Positions 7,759 through 13,124 of a stretch of 13,124 nucleotides of DNA are shown here, piece by piece. The position numbers and the translations under genes were made by a program. Source of the DNA: CAZJHX01 sp964545715 (lineage in GTDB: Bacteria; Myxococcota_A; UBA9042; GCA-2863065). The notes beneath the pieces were generated by a model. The model made no database searches. It saw only the letters and a program-made list of their open reading frames with translations, and was not told the origin of the DNA. The stretch covers positions 1 to 13,124 of the forward strand of contig CAZJHX010000228.1 of assembly GCA_964545715.1 (NCBI GenBank), read 5' to 3'. Each line of letters starts with the position of its first letter. The stretch's first letter is position 1.

Positions 7759-8589
7759 CTAAGCGACGCGGGTTCTCAGAGCTTCCAGGCGCTCGCGGAT
7801 AGCGGCTCGCTCGTCGAGGCGCATCAGCTCATCGACGGGGGCCTCTTCTTCCTCGAGCGCCGCCTGGAAAGGGTCGCGGTTCTTCCCCGCGTTGAAGCTG
7901 TCGCGCAGTCGCGCGAAGCGGTCAGCGAAGGAGTCATTCTCGGCGCCGGCGACCGCACCGGCCGCCACGGTCGCCTCGACGCCGGTAACGTCGGACTCGT
8001 CCAGCTCGGTCAGCAGTGTCAGACCTTTGTCGTTGATGCCTACGACCAGCACGCGACCCGGCACGCGGACCAGACCGACCATGTGCTTACCGGCCACGCG
8101 GTGGACCGCGATGGTCTCCATGCTGTGCGCCGCGGCGGCCCAGGGGTTGCCACGAGTGGCGCGGCGCTTCAGCCACCAGGCCACGGCGCCCAGGCCGAGC
8201 AGCGCCAGACCGACGAGGAGGTAGCTGGTGCTGGCGTTGGAGTCACCGTCGCGCTCGCGCAGAGAGTCCAGCGGCGTGCGCTTCTTTCCGCGCTTGAGCG
8301 GCGTGCCCTTGGTCTTGGGGGGCTCGGCCGCCTCCGGCGCCACAGCGCGAGGCGCGGGACGTAGCGGAGCGATCGCGACGATCTTGGGCGCCGGCTCCTC
8401 AACGGCCTGGACCGGCTCGGCTTCGGCTTGCGGTGCGGTCTCGGACGGCTCAGCGGTCTCGGTGGCGGCGGGCGCCTCCTCGATCGGAGCGGTGAGCGCA
8501 TCGAGCAGCGCCTGCCGGCTGGGCTTCTTGGCCTCCGCCGTCAGCGTCAGCAGCAGCGTGATGCTTGTCAGTGCAATGGTAAGACGCAT
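7759..8589 (-). CDS. fliO: Flagellar biosynthesis protein FliO, extended N-terminus
   Basis: FliO helps assemble the FliPQR core of the flagellar export gate. This copy is 276 aa, about twice the common length. Residues 1-20 look like a cleavable signal peptide, residues 35-110 are a low-complexity Ala/Pro/Glu-rich then basic stretch, and the membrane helix is at about 122-140, followed by K-R-R. The FliO domain begins around residue 157 (M-E-T-I-A-V-H-R-V-A-G-K) with the characteristic V-G-L-V-R-V-P-G-R-V-L-V-V-G-I. The C-terminal 60 residues are charged and probably helical. It is the last gene of the flagellar operon, 21 bp after fliN, with its own strong GGGGGG ribosome site at 8602-8597. 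fliP does not follow. Assignment is firm from sequence and position. Confidence 0.9.
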   Translation of the reverse strand: MRLTIALTSITLLLTLTAEAKKPSRQALLDALTAPIEEAPAATETAEPSETAPQAEAEPVQAVEEPAPKIVAIAPLRPAPRAVAPEAAEPPKTKGTPLKRGKKRTPLDSLRERDGDSNASTSYLLVGLALLGLGAVAWWLKRRATRGNPWAAAAHSMETIAVHRVAGKHMVGLVRVPGRVLVVGINDKGLTLLTELDESDVTGVEATVAAGAVAGAENDSFADRFARLRDSFNAGKNRDPFQAALEEEEAPVDELMRLDERAAIRERLEALRTRVA

Positions 8590-8610
8590 TTGGAATCCCC
8601 CCTTTTGTGC

Positions 8611-8976
8611 CTACAGCAAGCTGCCGATGTTCTCGGCGCTCGTGATGATCTCGGTGAGGCGCACGCCGAACTTGTCATTGACGACAACCGCCTCGCCACG
8701 GGCGATCAAGTGGTCGTTGACGCGGATATCGAGCGACTCGCCGGCGATCTTGTCCAGCTCCAGGATCGAGCCCTGGCCCAGAGACAGAAGCTCGGCGATC
8801 CGGCAGCGACGGCGGCCCAGCTCCACGCTGACCTGCAGGCGCACGTCCATCAAGAACCCCAGCGGCCTCACATCGCCGGCGGTAGCGCCGATCGCGGGCG
8901 TGGTCGGCTCGGGCGCTGCGGGTGCGGGCACGGTAGTCTCGGGCGCGAGCCCGGCGTCGGTGGTTGTATCAACCAT
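8611..8976 (-). CDS. fliN: Flagellar C-ring switch protein FliN
   Basis: FliN forms the lower rim of the cytoplasmic C-ring with FliM and contributes to switching and docking of export substrates. From the ATG at 8976 the protein has 121 aa: an Ala/Pro/Thr-rich variable leader of about 35 residues, then a complete FliN/SpoA domain (D-V-R-L-Q-V-S-V-E-L-G, then L-G-Q-G-S-I-L-E-L-D, then I-R-V-N-D-H-L-I-A-R-G-E-A-V-V-V, then F-G-V-R-L-T-E-I). An ATG two codons earlier (8982) touches the Shine-Dalgarno with no spacing, while 8976 has GAGGGAG six bases away, so I choose 8976. It overlaps fliM by 8 bp. Confidence 0.93.
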   Translation of the reverse strand: MVDTTTDAGLAPETTVPAPAAPEPTTPAIGATAGDVRPLGFLMDVRLQVSVELGRRRCRIAELLSLGQGSILELDKIAGESLDIRVNDHLIARGEAVVVNDKFGVRLTEIITSAENIGSLL

Positions 8977-10030
8977 TGTCATCTCCCTCGGTTTGCGATT
9001 TTCGTGCGGGTGCGACCACTTTCGATGTGATCTCCACCGCGATGTTTCCGTGTTGAAGCGTGGGCAGGCCCATCATCTTGGGCGCGCCTTCGACGTAGAC
9101 GGTGATCGGATTGTCCGGCTCGCGGTCGAGTCGAATGACCTCACCTTTCTTGAGGCTGAGCAGGTCTCGCAGCGTCAGCGTCGTGCGACCGAGCTCCGCG
9201 GTTGTCAGCGCAGTCACCTCGCGCAGTAACGTGGTCAGCGGCTGCTGCCAGGCCTCGGCCTCGTCCTCGCCGCCCGAGTCCAATAGGCCGCTGGCCAGCT
9301 TCTTCTCGATCGGCTTGAGCGCGCTCTGCGGCATGATGAGATGAATCTGGCCCTCACAGCCGGCGACCTCAACGTCGAAGACCGCGTCCACAACCATCTC
9401 ACCCGGCTCAAACAGCGCGACATGCTTGGGGTCGGTCTCGGCGCGAATCGGTCGCATCCCGAGCCAGGCCACACCGTCCCACGCCGCGGTCAGCTCGCCC
9501 GCCAGCACGCGGGTGAGGTGAGCGAAGAGACGACGCTCGACGGCGGTGAGGCCGCGACGGCGCAGGATGTCGCCGGCGTCCACGACGGACGACGGGTTGC
9601 CGCCCAGCAGCAGGTCGAGCAGGTGGAAGAGCAGATTGGCGTCCAGCGCCAGGATGCCGGTCCCACGAAGGCCGTCCAGCTCGACGATCTGTAGGCAGAT
9701 CGGGTTATTGAGCTTGGACGCGCACTCCACAAACTTCACCGGGCCGGCTGACGTTGCGACCACCTGGGTGCGCTGCTTGGCCATGCGCGAGAAGGCGCCG
9801 GCCATCAGGCTGGCGAACCGCTCGTTGACCAGGTCCAGCGTGGGGAGCTGCCCGCCGCCGACCGAGCGCGCGGCCACGAGATCGTAGCCGACCACATCCT
9901 GCAGGCGCCCGTCACCCAGGTCCTCGCGGGCCCGGCTGTCGGAGGTCTGCTTGATGGTGCTCAGGAGCGCGTCCATCTCTTCCTGCGAGACCTGAACGTC
10001 GGCCTGCGCTGTGTCCGTCTGGCCGTTCAC
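8969..10030 (-). CDS. fliM: Flagellar motor switch protein FliM
   Basis: FliM links CheY-P to the C-ring and sets rotation direction. The 353-aa product has the expected parts: an N-terminal CheY-binding peptide (V-S-Q-E-E-M-D-A-L-L, residues 14-23), a central CheC-like domain (about 45-240) with L-R-G-T-G near 121-125 in place of the usual GGxG-type loop, and a C-terminal SpoA/FliN-like domain (about 255-340; V-T-A-L-T-T-A-E-L-G-R-T, L-K-K-G-E-V-I-R-L). The start is GTG at 10030, overlapping the fliL stop in a GTGA arrangement. It precedes fliN with an 8-bp overlap. All domains are intact, which fits a functional switch and a CheY-type chemotaxis input encoded elsewhere. Confidence 0.95.
   Translation of the reverse strand: MNGQTDTAQADVQVSQEEMDALLSTIKQTSDSRAREDLGDGRLQDVVGYDLVAARSVGGGQLPTLDLVNERFASLMAGAFSRMAKQRTQVVATSAGPVKFVECASKLNNPICLQIVELDGLRGTGILALDANLLFHLLDLLLGGNPSSVVDAGDILRRRGLTAVERRLFAHLTRVLAGELTAAWDGVAWLGMRPIRAETDPKHVALFEPGEMVVDAVFDVEVAGCEGQIHLIMPQSALKPIEKKLASGLLDSGGEDEAEAWQQPLTTLLREVTALTTAELGRTTLTLRDLLSLKKGEVIRLDREPDNPITVYVEGAPKMMGLPTLQHGNIAVEITSKVVAPARKSQTEGDDNG
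8983..8989 (-). promoter_or_regulatory. Ribosome binding site that decides the fliN start
   Basis: GAGGGAG reads on the minus strand inside the end of fliM. Spacing is zero to the ATG at 8982 and six bases to the ATG at 8976, so translation should begin at 8976. Confidence 0.7.
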
Positions 10031-10521
10031 TGGACCACGAACTCGGTGAAGAGCACGCTGCGCACGCCGTCTTCGGTGTTGCAGGCTTCGTTGATCTTCT
10101 GGGTCACGGCCTCTCGGATGGTCTCCTTCGGCTCGGAGCCACGGACCTCGTCCACCGACAGACCAGAGAGGTATGTGAGCACGCGGTCGCGCACGACGTC
10201 CTTTCGCTCGTCCAGCACCGCCTTCAGCTCGTCATTCCCGAGCTCGACGCTGAAGCGGATCTTCAGGTAGCGCGTGGACTTGGCCTCATTCAGGTTGACG
10301 ATGAACGACTCCATCTGGACGAGCGTGCCGAGCTTCTCCGTTTCGGCTTCGGTCTCGGCCGCTGCGGCCTCGCTGGTACCGCCCTTCAAGAAGAAGAAGG
10401 CGCCGCCACCGGCGAGCAACAGGACGATTACGCCTGCCAGAATCATGACCATGGGGCTCTTCTTGGGCGCTTGCGCCTCGTCTCCCTCGATGTCCATGTT
10501 TTCGTTGTCTTTATCTGCCAT
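10027..10521 (-). CDS. fliL: Flagellar basal body-associated protein FliL
   Basis: FliL is a single-pass inner-membrane protein whose periplasmic domain rings the stator and supports its activation. The 164-aa product has a short acidic cytoplasmic leader, a membrane helix at about 24-46 (M-V-M-I-L-A-G-V-I-V-L-L-L), an Ala/Glu-rich linker and a FliL domain with F-I-V-N-L-N-E, R-Y-L-K-I-R-F-S-V-E-L and the C-terminal V-L-F-T-E-F-V-V-Q. The ATG at 10521 has GGGAGG six bases upstream (10532-10527) and lies 11 bp inside the preceding motB paralog. Its place directly after two stator genes fits its function. Confidence 0.93.
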   Translation of the reverse strand: MADKDNENMDIEGDEAQAPKKSPMVMILAGVIVLLLAGGGAFFFLKGGTSEAAAAETEAETEKLGTLVQMESFIVNLNEAKSTRYLKIRFSVELGNDELKAVLDERKDVVRDRVLTYLSGLSVDEVRGSEPKETIREAVTQKINEACNTEDGVRSVLFTEFVVQ

Positions 10522-11326
10522 CCTCGACCTCCCGATCGGTGTCCAGATTGTCTTCCGTGCGAATCACTTCGTCTTGGAGCGTGTCGACGTCGATGACGCC
10601 GCTGCGCTCGTCCATGAAAAACTTCAGCGCGACGACTGAGCTGCTGCCGTTCAGCTGCTCGTCGGCTGGGCGTCCATAGCCCATCAGCGAGACGCGCTTG
10701 CCGTCGACGCCACGTGTGCGCGCGATGACGTCGGCGACGGCGGACGCGCGGTCCAGGCTGACGGCCCAGGCGTGGTCGCGGTCGAACTGCGGGGCGACCC
10801 AGCTCTGGACGCGCACGTCGACCTGCATGTCGGCGACCTCGCCGGCGACGACGCGCAGCAGGTTGACCGAGCGCGGGCGCAAGCGAGCTTTGCCCAACTC
10901 GAAGAGCAGGTCGCCGGCGATGCGAACCTCGACGCCGTTGGGTACCCGCTCCACGGTAAAGAGCGGCTTGTAATCCTCGGGCTCCGGCGGAACGTCGGGC
11001 GGCGTAGTCAGTTCGTCGGCGGACTCTTCACGCATGTGGCGATCGAGGAGGTCCTCCAGGTCGCTGACCAGAATCTCGGGGATGGGCGCGGCGATAGGAA
11101 CGATGAAGTCCGGCGCCATACCCGGATCAGTCTGCTTGGCCAGCGTCCCAAAAGCGCCCGAGAACATGCCGAAGGCGTCGCGGAACTTGCGATCGTCCAT
11201 GGACGACATCGTCAAGAGCATGACGAAGAAGGCCAACAGCAGGGTGAGCAGGTCACTGAAGGTCATCATCCACTGACCCGTGACGACGACTTTGACATTG
11301 GGCTCGGGCTTTTTCTGGTTGGACAT
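10511..11326 (-). CDS. motB: MotB paralog 2: ion-binding Asp kept, peptidoglycan motif lost
   Basis: Stator B subunit, 271 aa. The single membrane helix (about 18-42) holds T-F-S-D25-L-L-T-L-L-L-A-F-F; D25 corresponds to E. coli MotB D32, the ion-binding residue. The helix end (S-S-M-D-D-R-K-F) resembles PomB/MotS proteins. A linker (50-120) leads to an OmpA/MotB-like domain (about 123-238) with L-F-E-L-G-K-A-R-L. Where the family has G-H-T-D, this protein reads V173-Q-S-W176, and the C-terminal N-R-R-V-E-I-type motif is S-S-S-V-V-A-L-K-F. L-S-x-x-R-A survives as V-S-L-D-R-A (189-194). So peptidoglycan binding is doubtful. An acidic tail of about 35 residues follows. The ATG overlaps the upstream gene's stop by one base (TGATG), implying translational coupling. 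Confidence 0.92.
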   Translation of the reverse strand: MSNQKKPEPNVKVVVTGQWMMTFSDLLTLLLAFFVMLLTMSSMDDRKFRDAFGMFSGAFGTLAKQTDPGMAPDFIVPIAAPIPEILVSDLEDLLDRHMREESADELTTPPDVPPEPEDYKPLFTVERVPNGVEVRIAGDLLFELGKARLRPRSVNLLRVVAGEVADMQVDVRVQSWVAPQFDRDHAWAVSLDRASAVADVIARTRGVDGKRVSLMGYGRPADEQLNGSSSVVALKFFMDERSGVIDVDTLQDEVIRTEDNLDTDREVEDGR

Positions 11327-12027
11327 CAGTTCACCACGATCTCGACGCGGCGGTTGCGCGCGTCCGAGTCACTGGTAAAAGGCCGCGACGCGCCGAAACC
11401 GACGGCGGTGAGGCGTGACGCCATGAGGCCGGTGCCCTCTTCCATGTACCGAACGACCGAGGCCGCGCGCCGCGCCGACAGCTTCCAGTTGGAGGTGCGG
11501 CCGCGAGCGATGTCGGTGTGCCCCTCGACCTCAACGGGTCGATCGAGCTCTTTCAGAATGGCGGCCAGGCGGTCCAACAGCGGGAACACGCGCGGGTGAA
11601 GCCGTACGGAGTTCGACTCGAACATGAAGGTGTTCGTGAACCGAATGCGGCGACGACCCTCCTCGTCGATGTACGTGTCGACATCGCTGGCCTTCCACTC
11701 GTCGTCGAGGAACGCCTCGAAGGCGGCGAACATCGTCATCTCTTCGCTGAGAGAGATGTACTCGACCTTGGCGACGTACGACCCGGTCTCATCGAAGCCG
11801 ACGCCGTCGGGCATCACGCCGAAGGAGCCCAGGAGCGACCCGATGGCCGCGCGCTGTTTGCGCTCGTCCTGAACGGCCAGCGAGTTCAGCAGGATGAAGA
11901 AGGCCAACAGAATCATCGACAGGGCGGTGAACATCACCATGAACCCGTCGACGACGTAGACCGTCACCTCTTCCGGCTTCAGCGCGGGGCCGTTGCTCTC
12001 GTCCGTGACTGTTTGCAGATCGTCCAA
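11326..12027 (-). CDS. MotB paralog 1: peptidoglycan motif kept, ion-binding Asp replaced by Ala
   Basis: Stator-B-like protein, 233 aa. The membrane helix (about 24-50, M-F-T-A35-L-S-M-I-L-L-A-F-F) aligns without gaps to that of the next gene, and A35 stands exactly where that paralog has D25. Its periplasmic OmpA-type domain is complete: F-M-F-E-S-N-S-V-R-L, V-E-G-H-T-D (167-172), L-S-A-R-R-A (183-188), V-G-F-G and N-R-R-V-E-I (225-230), so it should bind peptidoglycan. The only other membrane acid is D27, near the cytoplasmic face and one helix position set away from the ion site. The start is a TTG at 12027 with AAGGG six bases upstream, 9 bp after motA. It may pair with paralog 2 in a mixed stator, or be a wall-anchoring accessory; without a partner Asp it should not conduct ions alone. 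Confidence 0.9.
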   Translation of the reverse strand: MDDLQTVTDESNGPALKPEEVTVYVVDGFMVMFTALSMILLAFFILLNSLAVQDERKQRAAIGSLLGSFGVMPDGVGFDETGSYVAKVEYISLSEEMTMFAAFEAFLDDEWKASDVDTYIDEEGRRRIRFTNTFMFESNSVRLHPRVFPLLDRLAAILKELDRPVEVEGHTDIARGRTSNWKLSARRAASVVRYMEEGTGLMASRLTAVGFGASRPFTSDSDARNRRVEIVVN

Positions 12028-12036
12028 GTGCCGCCC

Positions 12037-12804
12037 TTATTTCTCGAACTGGCTCTGCCGCAGCGCAGGCGACAGGAAAGAGTGGAGCTGCTGCTCGACA
12101 ATGCGCGGGTTGGCGCCGGTCGCGATCTGAAGGATGCCCTGCAGCGCCAGATTCTTGACGAGCACCTCATCAGTCGAGCGATTACCCAGCTTTCCGGCGA
12201 TGGGGTTGCACACGACATTGGCGAAGAGCGCGCCATAGAAGGTGGTCAACAGCGCGACCGCCATGGCGGGACCGATGCTCGACGGGTCTTCCATGGCGCC
12301 GAGCATCTGCACCAGCCCGATCAGGGTGCCGATAAGGCCAAGCGCGGGCGCGAAGGTTCCGGCGGTCGTCCAGAACTCAGCGCCCGCCTCGTGTCGCTTC
12401 TTGATGTGATCTATCTCCACCTCAAGGATCTGTCCGATGGCGTCCACATCCTGGCCGTCCACGACCAGCTGCAGCCCTTTCTTCAAGAAGCCGTCCGACT
12501 CCGTCTCCAGCGCCCCCTCAAGCGCCAAAACGCCGTCACGCCGCGACTGCGACGCGTAGCTGACGATGCGCTCGATGATCTCCTTGGGCGACTGCAGCTT
12601 CGCGAAAAACGCATTGCGCGCCACACCACCGGCCGACGTAACCCGCTCCATCGGGTAGTTGATCATCAGGGCGCCAATAGTGCCGCCCAGCACGATCAAC
12701 AAAGAGGGCACATCGACGAACGCGCCGACCGAGCCACCCATCACCATCGAGCCGACGATGAGCCCGAAGGCGGTAACAAATCCAACTACGGTTGCGATAT
12801 CCAT
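12037..12804 (-). CDS. motA: Stator subunit MotA (PomA/MotP-like)
   Basis: MotA forms the pentamer that rotates around the B-subunit dimer. The 255-aa product has four membrane segments (about 4-22, 33-51, 150-170, 180-200) and the cytoplasmic loop with charged rotor-facing residues R88, R89 and E96 (S-R-R-D-G-V-L-A-L-E). T160 in G-L-I-G-T-L-I-G and T187-T188 in A-L-L-T-T-F-Y-G match the Thr residues of Na+-type PomA (T158, T185, T186), so sodium coupling is plausible. The ATG at 12804 has AAGG eight bases upstream. An in-frame ATG at 12876 overlaps the sigma-54 promoter, so those 24 extra residues are not expected. It is the first gene of the operon. Confidence 0.93.
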   Translation of the reverse strand: MDIATVVGFVTAFGLIVGSMVMGGSVGAFVDVPSLLIVLGGTIGALMINYPMERVTSAGGVARNAFFAKLQSPKEIIERIVSYASQSRRDGVLALEGALETESDGFLKKGLQLVVDGQDVDAIGQILEVEIDHIKKRHEAGAEFWTTAGTFAPALGLIGTLIGLVQMLGAMEDPSSIGPAMAVALLTTFYGALFANVVCNPIAGKLGNRSTDEVLVKNLALQGILQIATGANPRIVEQQLHSFLSPALRQSQFEK

Positions 12805-12858
12805 ACTAACGACCTTGAGTGCCTCTCGGGATTCCCCGGTCCACGGTGCACGCACAAG

Positions 12859-12875
12859 TTGCAACCCGTATGCCA
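12859..12875 (-). promoter_or_regulatory. Sigma-54 (-24/-12) promoter of the motA-fliO operon
   Basis: The minus strand reads TGGCATACGGGTTGCAA: TGGCA, then TTGCA, with exactly ten bases between GG and GC, the invariant spacing of sigma-54 promoters. Predicted transcription starts near 12849, giving a leader of about 45 bases before the motA ATG. Flagellar operons under RpoN control with this element are well known. Seen directly; use in vivo is inferred. Confidence 0.7.
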
Positions 12876-12962
12876 CGCCCTCAAGAGGCCCCTACAACCC
12901 GTAATATCAGATAGTTACCCCAACCACCCCGCGCCGCCCCGTCAACACCTCGGCGCCGTTTC

Positions 12963-12976
12963 GTCAAGCCGTTGAC
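12963..12976. promoter_or_regulatory. FleQ-type palindrome (GTCAA-N4-TTGAC), putative activator site
   Basis: GTCAAGCCGTTGAC has the same half-sites and spacing as the Pseudomonas FleQ consensus GTCAATAAATTGAC. It is centred about 120 bp upstream of the predicted sigma-54 start site, a distance suited to an enhancer-binding protein acting by looping. Further GTCAA half-sites at 12941 and 12985 lie exactly 22 bp on either side of the first half-site. Confidence 0.55.
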
Positions 12977-12985
12977 ACTTCGGGG

Positions 12986-13124
12986 TCAAACCGCACCCAC
13001 CCCCGACCCCGCGGACAAACCGCTCGATTTCGCGGAGGATGATTCATCCAGGCCGAAATCGAGCGCTAGACCGCTCGATTTCGCGGAGGATGATTCATCC
13101 AGGCCGAAATCGAGCGCTAGACCG
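12986..13124 (-). CDS. C-terminus of an unrecognised protein with 17-residue tandem repeats (runs off right edge)
   Basis: On the minus strand a frame enters from the right edge and stops with TGA at 12988-12986. It reads two exact copies of a 17-residue unit, L-A-L-D-F-G-L-D-E-S-S-S-A-K-S-S-G, then a short tail L-S-A-G-S-G-V-G-A-V. The 51-bp period is a multiple of three, and the gene would run in the same direction as motA and end 181 bp before it. Acidic/hydrophobic L-D-F-G-L-D-E repeats followed by Ser/Lys/Gly suggest a flexible tail or linker. The start and main domain lie outside the window. Because the unit is nearly palindromic, the plus strand is open too, but it lacks an ATG or GTG between its last stop and the repeats. 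No function can be assigned. Confidence 0.5.
   Translation of the reverse strand, partial: GLALDFGLDESSSAKSSGLALDFGLDESSSAKSSGLSAGSGVGAV
13019..13124. repeat. 51-bp direct tandem repeat with internal dyad symmetry
   Basis: Two full identical units (13019-13069 and 13070-13120) and the first four bases of a third. Each unit contains a perfect 12-bp inverted repeat (CGCTCGATTTCG at 13021-13032 against CGAAATCGAGCG at 13054-13065) around a second palindrome, GGATGATTCATCC (13037-13049). The array continues beyond the window, so its copy number is unknown. Confidence 0.95.

Larger units (their letters stand above)
12805..12985. other. Intergenic region upstream of motA
   Basis: This is the only sizeable non-coding gap. 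It carries the motA ribosome site, the sigma-54 element and the GTCAA/TTGAC cluster. I see no clear intrinsic terminator for the gene ending at 12986 and no RNA gene. Confidence 0.6.

Noticed and set aside
7749..7759. GC-rich palindrome GAGGGGCCCTC between convergent stops, considered as a terminator
   Set aside because: There is no room for a loop with a stable stem and no T-tract on either strand.
12805..12876. Longer motA form starting at the ATG at 12876
   Set aside because: The start overlaps the sigma-54 element, and the extra 24 residues precede a well-formed MotA N-terminus that has its own ribosome site.
11518..12975. Long plus-strand open frame (485 codons) antisense to the motA/motB genes
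   Set aside because: It is rich in Arg, Gln, His and Asp with no recognisable domain, and lies opposite three clearly conserved flagellar genes; it is a high-GC shadow frame.
13019..13124. CRISPR array
   Set aside because: The units are directly adjacent with no unique spacers.
12972..13124. Plus-strand coding reading of the tandem repeat (P-L-D-F-A-E-D-D-S-S)
   Set aside because: No ATG or GTG lies between the preceding stop (12912-12914) and the repeats; the open frame is explained by the near-palindromic unit.

Overview
The window is high-GC DNA from what looks like a flagellated, Gram-negative, deltaproteobacterium-like organism (Myxococcota, Bradymonadota or a relative). The evidence is a flagellar stator/C-ring operon behind a sigma-54 promoter, lipoproteins with signal peptides, and a Cys-rich lipoprotein tail (C-x3-C-x-G-K-x-C-G-D-D-G-C-G-G) of a kind common in those groups. 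This placement is an inference; there is no rRNA or other marker gene here. Genes cover almost the whole window. The only sizeable gap is about 180 bp upstream of motA, and it carries regulatory sites.

Layout. (1) Bases 1-205, minus: the start of a Cys-rich lipoprotein gene that runs off the left edge. (2) About 255-1737, plus: a two-gene unit of a reduced CheA-like histidine kinase (Hpt plus HATPase, no CheW-like domain) and a single-domain PilZ protein (probable c-di-GMP receptor). (3) 1742-4130, minus: a GT-C-type polytopic glycosyltransferase candidate followed, with overlap, by an EamA/DMT transporter. (4) 4119-7270, plus, divergent from (3) with overlapping starts: a YfhO-like membrane protein followed, with an ATGA overlap, by an exported C39-like cysteine peptidase candidate. 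(5) 7294-7743, plus: a second Cys-rich lipoprotein, built on a 10-residue CxxxC repeat. (6) 12804-7759, minus: the flagellar operon motA - motB paralog 1 - motB paralog 2 - fliL - fliM - fliN - fliO, tightly packed with short overlaps. (7) 12805-12985: a sigma-54 -24/-12 element and a FleQ-type palindrome upstream of motA. (8) 12986 to the right edge, minus: the likely C-terminus of another gene, made of 51-bp (17-residue) tandem repeats that are also strongly palindromic as DNA.

The most notable feature is the pair of adjacent MotB paralogs with complementary defects. The first has a complete OmpA-type peptidoglycan-binding motif but Ala (A35) where stator B subunits carry the ion-binding Asp. 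The second keeps that Asp (D25) but has lost the GHTD peptidoglycan-binding motif. Their transmembrane segments align without gaps, so the sequence suggests a heteromeric stator in which ion conduction and cell-wall anchoring lie on different subunits. MotA carries the Thr pattern of Na+-type (PomA/MotP) stators. The FleQ-type box, the sigma-54 promoter and the PilZ gene fit a flagellar system linked to c-di-GMP, but that link is inferred.
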